Source: Pseudomonadota bacterium (GTDB lineage: Bacteria; Pseudomonadota; Alphaproteobacteria; Rhodobacterales; Rhodobacteraceae). Taken from it: a stretch of 64,000 bases of DNA. Below the pieces are notes generated by a model. It was not told the origin of the DNA and searched no databases. It was given only the letters and a program-made list of their open reading frames with translations. The position numbers and the translations under genes are program-made. The stretch lies in NCBI GenBank assembly GCA_018240425.1, contig JAFEFU010000073.1, positions 1-64,000 of the forward strand. Reading direction: 5' to 3'. The stretch's first letter is position 1; every line of letters begins with the position of its first letter. Below are positions 8,901-16,300 of the stretch, one piece after another.

Positions 8901-9063
8901 CGGCCGAGGCACCGGGATAGCGCGCGCCGATCACGACAGAGGGGCCGGAAATCGCCGGATACTGCGAGATCGGAAGCTGCGTCACCGAAATGATGCCGAA
9001 CGCCATGATGACGATGGCGATGACCCAGGCGAAGATGGGCCGGTTGATGAAGAAGCGCGCCAT
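5932..9063 (-). CDS. acrB: RND multidrug efflux pump inner-membrane transporter (AcrB/MexB-like, HAE1)
   Basis: At 1043 residues this is full length for the HAE1 family. It begins MARFFINRPIFAWV as AcrB does. It keeps the proton-relay residues: the Asp pair in LLVDDAIVVVENVER (near residue 407, TM4) and the Lys in GLTGKNGILIVEFA (TM10). Porter-domain motifs such as GATAEATEKVLRKVE and the C-terminal FVPVFFVLINRLF are present. The protein should form a trimer that exports drugs or lipophilic compounds with the adaptor encoded just upstream (3-base gap). No outer-membrane channel gene and no TetR repressor lie nearby. Its stop codon lies inside palindromic repeat copy A. Confidence 0.94.
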   Translation of the reverse strand: MARFFINRPIFAWVIAIVIMAFGIISVTQLPISQYPAISGPSVVIGARYPGASAETVADTVVQIIEKEMTGLDGLRYITSSTTGTGAATITLTFALGTDPDIAQVQVQNKLAVAEAGLPAAVTRQGVTVQKSATGFLMVVGLVSDDGSRRDIDLSDYMKSYMVEPISRLAGVGNVQVFGSEYAMRIWLDPQKLKYYDMSPATVVAAISAQNAQISAGAFGAMPAPEGQLLNATITAQSLLKTPEDFERIVLRADTDGGLVLLRDVARAELGTENYEVAGFYNGKPATGMAIQLASGANALDTARLVKAKIDELAASFPAGVSYVIPYDTTPFVRISIQAVVQTLIEAMILVVIVMLVFLHNFRATLIPTLAVPVVILGTFGVIAALGFTINSLTMLAMVLAIGLLVDDAIVVVENVERIMQEQHIGPKEATIQSMDEITGALVGIGMVVSAVFVPMAFFGGPTGEMYKQFAVSIVSAMALSVAIAIIFTPALCATMLRPHAHVRRKSLLGRLGAGFGGWFERNFTALTDGYSALVRMVTAGPLRMILVYAIIVGGMAILYQRTPTSFLPDEDQGALMTIVQLPSGATAEATEKVLRKVEGYWLGTEAKNVESVFAVRGFSFAGQGQNMGMMFVKLKDWADRTAPDASAQAIAARAFGPLMGGIREAIVVPVVPPAVLELGTSNGFTSYLQATGGKTHEDLLAARNMLLGMAAKNPVLTAVRPSGVEDAAQFRLNIDWAKAGAVGVTAADVGNFLTTVWSSAYVNDFLYEGRVKRVFVQGEPSARSEPEDISLWRVQNANGEFVDFSTFATQEWVFGPQQVTRYNALPAMGIDGSAAAGHTSGEAIAQMEAMAAKLPPGFSLQWTGMSLEEKEAGAGAMSLYALALAAVFLCLAALYESWTIPVAVLLAMPVGILGALIGAWVGGQSNGVYFQVGLLTVVGLTGKNGILIVEFARERMAGAGESAVEAVRHAARLRFRPILMTSLAFGLGVLPLVLSHGAGSGAREAIGYATLFGTITGTILTITFVPVFFVLINRLFARGGKP

Positions 9064-9066
9064 GTG

Positions 9067-10212
9067 TCAGTTCCCGCCGCTGGGGGCCGCCGCGTCCCCG
9101 TTGGCGGGCACGATCTGCACCTCGGCGCCGGGCCCGGCCTTCTGAAAGCCCGAGGTGACGATCTGGTCGCCGGTTCTTAGGCCATCAGTCGTGATCCAGT
9201 TGTTGCCGGAACTCCCGAGGATCTTCACAGCGCGAACCGCGATCTTGCCATCCTCGACCACCCAGACGCTTGCACCGCCGTGTGCGTCGCGCATGACCGC
9301 GTTCTGCGGGACCGGGACCGTGTTCTTCATCGTCGCCTGCGGCATCTCGACCTCGACATAGAGACCTGGCAGCAGGATGAAATCGGGGTTCGGGAAGGTG
9401 ATCCGCAGCGTCACCATGCCGGTCGTCGGCTCGACGTGCGGTTCGGCGGCAAGCAGATGGCCCTTCTGCGCATATGTATCGCCATTGGGCAACAGCAAGG
9501 CGACCTGAGCCGCGCGCATCTCCTCGCGTGCCTTGCGGGTCGAGGTCCAGCGCAGAAGGTCGTTCGCCGATTGGGTCACATCGACATAGGCCGGGTCCAG
9601 CGTGCGGATCGTCACCAGGGCGGTCGCCTGCTGCGCCCCGACCAACGCCCCGGTCGTCGTCTGCGAAAGGCCGATCACGCCGGCAACCGGAGCGCGGATC
9701 GTCGTCCGGTCCAGCTCGATCTCGGCGCTGGACAACTGGGCCTTGGCGACCTGGAGCGCCGCCGCGCCGGCATCGCGGGCGGCAATGGCCTTGTCGCGGG
9801 TGGCGGCCGAGGCGGCATTGGTGCGGAACAGATCCTCGGCCCGGTTCGCATCCAGTATCGTCAGGTCGTAACTGGCCTGGGCCTGCGCCACCGCCGCCCG
9901 CGCCGCCGCGACATTGGCAAGGTAGGTTTCGTCCTCGATCTTGTAGAGCGGCTGATCCTTCTTGACCCAGGTTCCTTCCTCGAACAGCCTCTCGCGGATG
10001 ATCCCGGACACCTGCGGGCGCACATCGGACACGGTCGACGCCTTGATCCGGCCCGGAAGCCGCGAGGTCAGCGTATAGTCGCCCGTCGCGGCAGCAACGG
10101 TGGTGACCGTCGGCAGCGGCGCCTGCTGCGCCAGGCCTGCCGATGCCACCAGGGCCGAAAGCTGCGCCGCTGCGGCGAACTTGGCAAATGACCGCCAGGC
10201 TTTCCGGTTCAT
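9067..10212 (-). CDS. acrA: RND efflux periplasmic adaptor subunit (AcrA/MexA-like)
   Basis: The 381-residue membrane-fusion protein has an N-terminal signal (MNRKAWRSFAKFAAAAQLS then an Ala-rich region to about residue 29). The lipoyl-like half motifs VRPQVSGIIRERLFEEGTWV and IRAPVAGVIGLSQTT flank an alpha-helical hairpin rich in Ala, and a beta-barrel with PDFILLPGLYVEVEMP follows. The start is the ATG at 10212 (MNRKAW); an upstream extension lacks coding character. It bridges the inner-membrane pump to an outer-membrane channel. It is the first gene of a two-gene operon with acrB. Promoter and operator probably lie in the 431-base region upstream. Confidence 0.93.
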   Translation of the reverse strand: MNRKAWRSFAKFAAAAQLSALVASAGLAQQAPLPTVTTVAAATGDYTLTSRLPGRIKASTVSDVRPQVSGIIRERLFEEGTWVKKDQPLYKIEDETYLANVAAARAAVAQAQASYDLTILDANRAEDLFRTNAASAATRDKAIAARDAGAAALQVAKAQLSSAEIELDRTTIRAPVAGVIGLSQTTTGALVGAQQATALVTIRTLDPAYVDVTQSANDLLRWTSTRKAREEMRAAQVALLLPNGDTYAQKGHLLAAEPHVEPTTGMVTLRITFPNPDFILLPGLYVEVEMPQATMKNTVPVPQNAVMRDAHGGASVWVVEDGKIAVRAVKILGSSGNNWITTDGLRTGDQIVTSGFQKAGPGAEVQIVPANGDAAAPSGGN

Positions 10213-10643
10213 GTTCACACCTGTTCGCAATGTTCGCTCATGGGAGGGAGATTTAGGACATTCATTTCGGGTCCGCCCACCGAAGCACCGGGAACCGTCG
10301 CAAGGGGAAGCTTCCGCCCCCTCGTGCAAGGGACAAGCTGCGCCGGCCACGGAACCCTTCTCCCGGCAATCCGTTGATCATGGATGTCATCAGGATGGTC
10401 TTCCCTTCAGGGGCGAGCGTGCCTTTTGCCACTCCGAACCGGCACGCCGGAAGTGTCAAGGTGCAATGGACCCCGAGGCAGGGTTGCCGCCGAAGGGTGC
10501 GCGGGCTCTGCCGCCCGGTTATGCGATGGGGTTCGCCCTCCGTGGTGTGCGCTGGCGTCGGTATCAAGGATGTGGCCCGCAGACAGGCCCGTGCCACGCC
10601 TCTGCACGAGGATGCCCCGCGCGACCAGGCCGACATCCAGGCT
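10213..10643. other. 431-base noncoding region upstream of acrA
   Basis: No convincing gene is seen here on either strand: the short open frames lack recognisable protein sequence and good start sites. It must contain the acrAB promoter and the 3' end of the aldehyde dehydrogenase operon. A partial dyad, TGAT-N10-ATCA, lies near 10376-10393. I could not assign a terminator or a transcription start. Confidence 0.5.
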
Positions 10644-12107
10644 TCAGCGCATCACGAAGGGATCGGGGATCGGATCGTCCGAGGTGCGCAGCCAGACGGT
10701 CTTGACCGTGGTATAGTCGAGCGCCGCGGCCAGTCCCCCTTCGCGTCCGTGACCCGAAAGCCCGTGGCCGCCGAAGGGCGCGATGGGCGAAACGGCGCGG
10801 TAGGTGTTCACCCAGACGATGCCTGCCCGGATGCCGCGGATCATGCGATGGGCGCGGGTCAGGCTGCGGGTGAAGACCCCCGAGGCAAGGCCGTAGGCCG
10901 TGGCGTTGGCGAGGCGCAACGCCTCGTCCTCGGTATCGAAGGCCACCACGGACAGAACGGGGCCAAACAGCTCCTCGGTGACGCAGGGCGCGCCGGGCGC
11001 GCCGGAACAGTCGAGGATCGTCGGCGGGAAATAGAAGCCCGCGCCCTTGGGCGCACGGCCGCCGGTGACGAGCCGCGCGCCCGCGGCCTCGGACTCGGCC
11101 ACCAGCCGCTCGATGCGGCCGCGCTGGCGCAGCGTGCACAGGGGGCCGACCTCGGTCGTCATCTCGGATGGCGCGCCGATCCTGACCGCCGCGGCCTTGG
11201 CCGTGAGCCGGGCAAGAAGGGCATCCTTGACACTGCGCTGCACCAGAAGGCGCGAACCCGCGACGCAGCTCTGGCCGGTGGCGGCGAAGATCCCCGCGAC
11301 CTGGGCATTGGCGGCGCTGTCGAGATCGGCGTCGTCGAAGACGATGAAGGGCGACTTGCCGCCAAGTTCCAGCGAGACCTTCGCCAGGTTCTCGGCCGAG
11401 CCGCGCACAATGTGGCGCGCCGTCCCGGGTCCGCCGGTGAAGGCGATGTGGGCGACCTTGGGGTGGGTGGTCAGCGCCTGTCCGGCCTCGGGCCCGCCGG
11501 TCAGGATGTTGACGACGCCGGGCGGGAAGCCCGCCTTGTGCACGAGGCGCGCGAATTCGAGAAGCGGTGCGGGGCCGTCCTCGCTGGCCTTGAGAACCAC
11601 GGTGCAGCCCGCCGCCAGCGCCGGGCCGAGCTTGACCGCCGACAGGAACAGCTGGCTGTTCCAGGGCACGATGGCGGCGACGACGCCCACCGGCTCGCGC
11701 CGCAGCCAGACCTCCATGTCGGGCTTGTCGATCGGCAGGTGCGCGCCCTCGATCTTGTCGGCGAGGCCCGCGTAGTAACGGTAATAGTCGGCGACATAGG
11801 CGATCTGGGCGCCGGTCTCGCGGATGATCTTGCCGGTGTCGCGGGTTTCAAGCTGCGCAAGCCGCGGCGCCGCCGCCTGCACCAGATCGGCCAGGCGCAT
11901 CAGAAGCTTGCCGCGGGCGGTGGCGGTCAGCCCCGGCCAGGGGCCATGCAGAAAGGCCTGGTGGGCCGCCTCCACCGCCCGGCCCACATCGGCGGCGGTG
12001 GCCAGGGGCATCAGGGCCCAGGCGCTGCCGGTGGCAGGATCCAGGCTTTCGAAGCTGGCCGAGCCATCCTCGAATGCCCCGTCGATATAATGCTGGAAGC
12101 GGTCCAT
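10644..12107 (-). CDS. NAD(P)-dependent aldehyde dehydrogenase
   Basis: The 487-residue enzyme is standard ALDH length. It shows the catalytic Cys281 in GQSCVAGSR, the general base Glu247 in SLELGGKSP, Asn150 in VPWNSQ, and the cofactor-loop FTGGPGTAR. It would oxidise an aldehyde to a carboxylic acid in the cytoplasm. It is the last gene of the five-gene operon, 7 bases after the luciferase-like monooxygenase, which suggests it oxidises an aldehyde formed by ring or C-N cleavage. The substrate is unknown; resemblance to betaine-aldehyde or phenylacetaldehyde dehydrogenases is only at superfamily level. Confidence 0.92.
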   Translation of the reverse strand: MDRFQHYIDGAFEDGSASFESLDPATGSAWALMPLATAADVGRAVEAAHQAFLHGPWPGLTATARGKLLMRLADLVQAAAPRLAQLETRDTGKIIRETGAQIAYVADYYRYYAGLADKIEGAHLPIDKPDMEVWLRREPVGVVAAIVPWNSQLFLSAVKLGPALAAGCTVVLKASEDGPAPLLEFARLVHKAGFPPGVVNILTGGPEAGQALTTHPKVAHIAFTGGPGTARHIVRGSAENLAKVSLELGGKSPFIVFDDADLDSAANAQVAGIFAATGQSCVAGSRLLVQRSVKDALLARLTAKAAAVRIGAPSEMTTEVGPLCTLRQRGRIERLVAESEAAGARLVTGGRAPKGAGFYFPPTILDCSGAPGAPCVTEELFGPVLSVVAFDTEDEALRLANATAYGLASGVFTRSLTRAHRMIRGIRAGIVWVNTYRAVSPIAPFGGHGLSGHGREGGLAAALDYTTVKTVWLRTSDDPIPDPFVMR

Positions 12108-12114
12108 CTTTCCC

Positions 12115-13152
12115 TCAGGCGAAGGCGGGCATCACGTCGTCGATCAAGCGCTTCAGGCCGTCGCGCTTGCGCGCGAAGCTCATGCCGCTGTCGATCCAGA
12201 GCGAGAATTCATCGTAGCCGAGCGCCTCGATCGCCCTCAAGCGGTCGATCACCTCGAACCTGTCGCCGATCAGCAGGTTCCGGCGCATCACTTCGGGCGA
12301 ATAGAACGGGTGCGCGGCCATCTCGTCGGGGGTCAGGGGCTGGATCATGCCCATGCGGATCGGGCGCTTGTTCAGGAACCAGGCGCCGAAATAGTTGTAG
12401 AATGCGTTCAGTTCCCGCGCCGCCAGATCGGCGTCGGCAGCGTCGCGGGCCACATAGCCGTGCTGAAGGATCATGATCTTCGGGCGCGGGACTTCGGAAT
12501 GGGCGGCGCAGGCGGTGTTGAAACGTTCCATCAGCGACACGACTTCCTCGTGCGGCTGGTGAAGCGGCGTCACCTGCACGTTGCAGCCCTGCGACACGGC
12601 GAAATCGTGGCTGTTCGGGTCGCGCGCCGCCACCCAGATCGGCGGATACGGCCGTTGCAGGGGCAGCGGGGCCGAGGTGGTGGCGGGGAACTGCCAGTAT
12701 TGGCCTTCGTGGGCATAGTCGCCCTTCCACAGGCCCTTGATCGCCGGGATCAGCTCGCGCATCCGGCCGCCCGCGTTCCATGCGTCGAGGCCCGGCATGA
12801 CCCGCTCGTACTCGAACGTGTAGGCGCCCCGCGCGATGCCGAGGTCAAGCCGCCCGTCCATGATGATGTCGGCCATCGCCGCCTCGCCGGCCAGCTTGAT
12901 CGGGTGCCAGAAGGGGGCGATGACGGTGCCGGTGCCAAGGCGGACATTCTTCGTCCGCCGCGCCAGATCGACAAGGTTCAGAAGCGGGTTCGGCGCGATG
13001 GTGAAGCTCATCCCGTGGTGCTCGCCCGTCCAGATCGCGCACATGCCGCCCTCGTCGGCCATGCGGCAGAGCTCCAGCATCTCTTGGTAGAGGCGCGGTT
13101 CGGGGTCGGCGGGGCTGACCCGCTCCATGTGAATGAAAAGTGAGAACTTCAT
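12115..13152 (-). CDS. Luciferase-like (LLM class) flavin-dependent monooxygenase
   Basis: The 345-residue TIM-barrel protein has the bacterial-luciferase family pattern: MKFSLFIHMERVS at strand 1, the IWTGEHHG motif, LLNLVDLARRTKNVRLGTG, and DGRLDLGIARGAY. It should use reduced FMN supplied by a partner reductase to oxygenate a small organic substrate. The reductase gene lies directly upstream, and its stop overlaps this start by four bases (ATGA), implying translational coupling. The start is the ATG at 13152; the longer open frame is not coding. The substrate is unknown. Related two-component systems open N-heterocycles or cleave amines, so the following aldehyde dehydrogenase fits. Confidence 0.9.
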   Translation of the reverse strand: MKFSLFIHMERVSPADPEPRLYQEMLELCRMADEGGMCAIWTGEHHGMSFTIAPNPLLNLVDLARRTKNVRLGTGTVIAPFWHPIKLAGEAAMADIIMDGRLDLGIARGAYTFEYERVMPGLDAWNAGGRMRELIPAIKGLWKGDYAHEGQYWQFPATTSAPLPLQRPYPPIWVAARDPNSHDFAVSQGCNVQVTPLHQPHEEVVSLMERFNTACAAHSEVPRPKIMILQHGYVARDAADADLAARELNAFYNYFGAWFLNKRPIRMGMIQPLTPDEMAAHPFYSPEVMRRNLLIGDRFEVIDRLRAIEALGYDEFSLWIDSGMSFARKRDGLKRLIDDVMPAFA

Positions 13153-14072
13153 GGCTTCTTCCTTTCGCCGATGGATTCGACGCGTCCCCTGTCCTGATTT
13201 CCGAAATAGATGCCGTAGGTTCCCATCCGGCTTTCCTCGGCCAGGCGCTCCAGCATCACCCGCAAGGCGGGATCGGTCACGTCGGCCAGCCCCTCTGCGG
13301 AAAGTTCGACAAAGCCGCCCTTGGCCGACCTTGCAGAGGCGGCGGGACAGAGAAAGGCGATATGCTGATGCCCGCGCGCCACATCCTCGTAGACGGCATA
13401 GATGAAGCCCGGCGCCGCCTGCACGCCGAGCCCCGCGATCAGTCCGGACAAGGCGGCCTGGGCGCCCTCGCGCCCGACGCGGGCGGTGGGCAGGGTCAGC
13501 CCGCCGGTTCCGTCGTCGACCAGAAGCACCTCGCCCCCCGTCTCGATCACCGCCGAGATCACCACATCCGGCCCGCTTGCCACCGCGGCCCCGGTCTGGA
13601 CCGGGGTGAAATAGCCGCCGCGGTAATAGCCGAGACCGGGGGCCGGGGTCGCCTCGAAGCCCTCGACCCGGCCGATCAGGATGGCATGGTCGCCGGCCTC
13701 GACGATCTGGTGCAGGCTGCAATCGAACCAGGCCGCCACCCCGGCGATGATCGGAGAACCCGCCGGCCCGTTGCGCCAGTAGACGGTGGCAAAGCGGTCC
13801 TCGACCGGGCGGGCAAAGGTGTTCGAGACATCCTTCTGCCCCTCGGACAGGATGTTGATGGCAAAGCCCTTGGCCGCGGCGAAGGCCGCATAATTCTGCG
13901 ACGCCCTGGCCATCGACACCAGCAGCAGCGGCGGATCGAGCGAGACCGACGAGAAGGAGTTCGCAGTGAACCCCAGCGGCCGGCCTTCGGCATCGCGGGT
14001 GGTCACGACCGTCACGCCGGTCATGAAGGTGCCGAAGGCGTCGCGCAGCGCGCGGGGATTGTCACCGGTCAT
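13149..14072 (-). CDS. Flavin reductase domain fused to a degenerate Nudix-like domain
   Basis: Residues 8-160 form a flavin-reductase-like domain (ALRDAFGTFMTGVTVVTT, GFTANSFSSVSLDPPLLLVS, GDHAILIGRVEGF), which would supply reduced flavin to the monooxygenase encoded next. Residues about 170-255 look like a Nudix fold: VISAVIETGGEVLLVDDGTG, then LPTARVG, then VYEDVARGHQHIAFLCPA. The Nudix box is lost: the REUxEExGU stretch reads SGLIAGLGV, so no hydrolase activity is expected. At 307 residues it is about twice a normal flavin reductase. It overlaps both neighbours by four bases. Confidence 0.85.
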   Translation of the reverse strand: MTGDNPRALRDAFGTFMTGVTVVTTRDAEGRPLGFTANSFSSVSLDPPLLLVSMARASQNYAAFAAAKGFAINILSEGQKDVSNTFARPVEDRFATVYWRNGPAGSPIIAGVAAWFDCSLHQIVEAGDHAILIGRVEGFEATPAPGLGYYRGGYFTPVQTGAAVASGPDVVISAVIETGGEVLLVDDGTGGLTLPTARVGREGAQAALSGLIAGLGVQAAPGFIYAVYEDVARGHQHIAFLCPAASARSAKGGFVELSAEGLADVTDPALRVMLERLAEESRMGTYGIYFGNQDRGRVESIGERKKP

Positions 14073-14863
14073 GCCGTCACCTCCTCGCGCCGTAACCAGC
14101 GCTGCATCGCCGCGGTCACCGCCTCGGGGGCGGTCAGGTTCACCATGTGGCGGTGGCCGGCGATCACCACCGCCTCGCCCGACGGAACGGCCGCCGCCAT
14201 AGCCTCGGCCATCGCCGGGCTGGAATTTGCATCGCCCTCCCCTGTCAGAAACAGCGCCGGGCAGCGAATCCGGCCCAGACGTCCCGCATAGACGCCGTCA
14301 CCCTCGGCAAAGGCGCGATAGGCGGCGGCGTAGCCTGCGCGGTCCACCGCCCGCAGCCAGCCCGCCACCCGGTCGCGCATCGCACCGTCGCCGGGGCCGA
14401 ACCAGCGCGCCAGAGGCGCATCGGCATTGCCCTCGCCCCGCGCGATCTCGTCGGCACGGGCCAGGACGGCCGCCCGCGCCTCGGGGCTGCGGCAATGAAC
14501 GCCGTTCAGCAGCGCCAGCCGCCGAAGAAGGTCCGGCCGCTCGACCGCCAGCCCGCCGGCGATGAGCGCACCCATCGAATGCCCGGCCAGATTGACCGGC
14601 CCGAGGCCCAGCGCCTCGATCACCCGCGAGGCCCAGGCCACATAGTCAGGCAGACGCACACCATCGGGCAGCGGATCACTGGCGCCGTGGCCCGGCATGT
14701 CGACCGCGATCACGCGATGGTCCGTCGCAAGGGCCGCGATCTGCGGCCCCCAGGCCTCGGCCCTGAGCCCGACACCGTGGATCAGCAGCAGGGGTTCGCC
14801 CGCCCCGGCTTCCAGCGCGTGGACACCCAGGCCGTCAGACAGCCGCAGGATTCGCGACATCAT
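14069..14863 (-). CDS. Alpha/beta-hydrolase of the PF06684-monooxygenase operon
   Basis: The 264-residue alpha/beta hydrolase has an oxyanion segment LLLIHGVGLRAEAW, nucleophile Ser in GHSMGALIAG, an acidic residue after LFLTGEGD, and catalytic His in IAGHRHMVN. It probably hydrolyses an ester, lactone or amide intermediate of the pathway. I chose the ATG at 14863, since 14869 is a TTG. It overlaps the PF06684 gene by about 29 bases and the reductase start by four, so the operon is translationally coupled. The exact bond cleaved cannot be deduced. Confidence 0.88.
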   Translation of the reverse strand: MMSRILRLSDGLGVHALEAGAGEPLLLIHGVGLRAEAWGPQIAALATDHRVIAVDMPGHGASDPLPDGVRLPDYVAWASRVIEALGLGPVNLAGHSMGALIAGGLAVERPDLLRRLALLNGVHCRSPEARAAVLARADEIARGEGNADAPLARWFGPGDGAMRDRVAGWLRAVDRAGYAAAYRAFAEGDGVYAGRLGRIRCPALFLTGEGDANSSPAMAEAMAAAVPSGEAVVIAGHRHMVNLTAPEAVTAAMQRWLRREEVTA

Positions 14864-15437
14864 GGCCAAGGTCTTTCAGATCCTGATAGCGGTCGCCGAT
14901 CCGATGATGAGGACGCCCGCCGGTCGAGGCGCCGAGCGCCACCACGATCTCGTCGGCGGCGGGGGCATCGGGAATGGCGAAGTGGATGGTCTGGTAGTGT
15001 GACCTGCGCCCTTCGTCGTGCTTGTCCATCAGGGGGATCATCACCGGGGTGTTGGCGGCGCCGCGGACGTTGGTGAAGGCCAGGTAGGTCTTGGCCCCGA
15101 CCGCCTGCCGGTAGTGGTTGCCGAAGCGCAGCGTGTGGATCAGCGCGTTGGCGTGTTCCAACTCGCCCTCAAGGCCCACCACCGCGGCCTTGCCGTAGCC
15201 CTCGACATGGTCGGCCCCGCCCGCAGCCTCGAGGATCATCCCGGTCAGGAGCGCGCCCAGTTCCGGCGCGATCGCATGAATCTCGGGCTTCAGGTCCTCG
15301 ACGAAACCCCGTCCGGCCCAGGGGTTCCTCAGGACCGCCGCCGCCGCGATCAGCTTCAGCGGCCGCGGCGCGGCGCGCCCCCCCTCGATCAGTGTCGTCT
15401 CGATGTTCAGCAGCGTCTTGCGAATCTGTGCGGACAT
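14835..15437 (-). CDS. PF06684 (DUF1185, amino acid synthesis) family protein
   Basis: This 200-residue protein belongs to the family once called DUF1185, whose solved structures have a chorismate-mutase-like fold and no established reaction. Recognisable segments are IRKTLLNIETTLIEGG near the start, AVLRNPWAGRGFVEDL, the conserved VEGYGKAAVVGLEGELEHANALIH, and PLMDKHDEGRRSHYQT. It is the first gene of the five-gene operon and follows the GntR-like operator. Its constant company with a monooxygenase, reductase, hydrolase and aldehyde dehydrogenase suggests a catabolic role, perhaps isomerising or hydrolysing a ring-opening product. That role is inference. Confidence 0.85.
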   Translation of the reverse strand: MSAQIRKTLLNIETTLIEGGRAAPRPLKLIAAAAVLRNPWAGRGFVEDLKPEIHAIAPELGALLTGMILEAAGGADHVEGYGKAAVVGLEGELEHANALIHTLRFGNHYRQAVGAKTYLAFTNVRGAANTPVMIPLMDKHDEGRRSHYQTIHFAIPDAPAADEIVVALGASTGGRPHHRIGDRYQDLKDLGHDVANPAAV

Positions 15438-15470
15438 GGGGGCCTCTCTGGCGTCTGTTTGGCGGGATGT

Positions 15471-15496
15471 TGGTATACCAGAATACCATATGTCAA
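15471..15496 (-). promoter_or_regulatory. Promoter and GntR-type operator of the five-gene operon
   Basis: The perfect palindrome TGGTATACCA (15471-15480) is followed by ATACCA (15483-15488), so TGGTAT-N6-ATACCA forms a second, wider dyad. The minus strand has a consensus -35 TTGACA at 15491-15496. A weak -10 (CAACAT) lies 18 bases further, inside or beside the dyad. The PF06684 start codon is 33 bases downstream of the palindrome. The TNGTNNACNA core is typical of FadR-subfamily GntR regulators; no such regulator gene is in this window. Confidence 0.65.
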
Positions 15497-15681
15497 TAGC
15501 ACTTGCCACCGAAGCCCAAAACACCAGCAGTGACACCCGGCGGCACAGCCCGGCCGGGCGGCGCACAGGCAGTGCCGGGAGAGTGGCCATGCACGGCCGA
15601 GTGGTCAAACGGCGGGCGGTCCCCTGCCGGTCGCGGGCGGCGGTTATTCCCTAACCCGCCGTCTTCGCCTAGACAGGGACC

Positions 15682-16287
15682 ATGAGAATCCTGCGCCTTC
15701 TGGCGGCCCTGGCCGCCCTCTCGCTCGCCACCGCCGCGTCCGGGGCGGAAATTCCGCTTGCCACGCTGTCGGCCTATCTGAACGGCCTGACCACCGCCGA
15801 GACCACCTTCCGCCAGATCAACCCCGATGGAACCTCTTCGTCGGGCAAGGTCATCATCGAACGGCCGGGGCGGATGCGGTTCGAATATGCCAAGCCCGAC
15901 AAGACGCTGGTCCTGGCCTCGGCCGGTTCGGTGGCCATCTTCGACGCCAAGTCGAACCAGCCGCCCGAGCAGTACCCGCTGGCCAAGACGCCGCTCAGCC
16001 TGATCCTTGGCGCGAAGATCGACCTCACCTCGGCGCAGATGGTCGTCGGCCACCGCGAGGAAGGCGGGCTGACGCTGGTGACAGCCCAGGACCCGGCGCA
16101 CCCGGAATACGGCCAGCTGGAGCTCGGGTTCAGCGCCGATCCGGTGGCGCTCCGCCAATGGGTCGTCACGGACGCCAACGGCGCGCAAACCATCGTGCTG
16201 CTCGGCAACCTGAAGGTCGGCGGCAGCTATCCGCCCGCGATCTTCTCGATCACCGGCGAGACCGAGGCCCGGTTGCGCAAGCGCTGA
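15682..16287 (+). CDS. lolA: Outer-membrane lipoprotein carrier protein LolA
   Basis: The 201-residue periplasmic chaperone carries lipoproteins from the LolCDE complex to the outer membrane. A signal peptide ends near residue 22 (LATAASGAEI). Family features follow: TTAETTFRQINPDGTSSSGKV, the RPGRMRFEYAKPDK motif containing the conserved Arg, and QWVVTDANGAQTIVLL near the end. Length fits alphaproteobacterial LolA. It is a single plus-strand gene converging on the lytic-transglycosylase gene; both stop codons fall in one palindrome. Confidence 0.92.
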   Translation: MRILRLLAALAALSLATAASGAEIPLATLSAYLNGLTTAETTFRQINPDGTSSSGKVIIERPGRMRFEYAKPDKTLVLASAGSVAIFDAKSNQPPEQYPLAKTPLSLILGAKIDLTSAQMVVGHREEGGLTLVTAQDPAHPEYGQLELGFSADPVALRQWVVTDANGAQTIVLLGNLKVGGSYPPAIFSITGETEARLRKR

Positions 16288-16300
16288 GGCCCGGCCTCAG
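16284..16300. terminator. Bidirectional hairpin holding the stop codons of lolA and the transglycosylase gene
   Basis: CTGAGGC (16284-16290) pairs perfectly with GCCTCAG (16294-16300) around CCG. The TGA of lolA is in the left arm and the TGA of the opposing gene in the right arm. There is no T-tract on either side, so function as a terminator or mRNA end is inferred from position and symmetry. Confidence 0.55.

Noticed and set aside
10384..10716. Possible small gene in the acrA upstream region
   Set aside because: It has a Cys/Arg/Pro-rich composition typical of out-of-frame GC-rich DNA, no ribosome site, and overlaps the aldehyde dehydrogenase gene.
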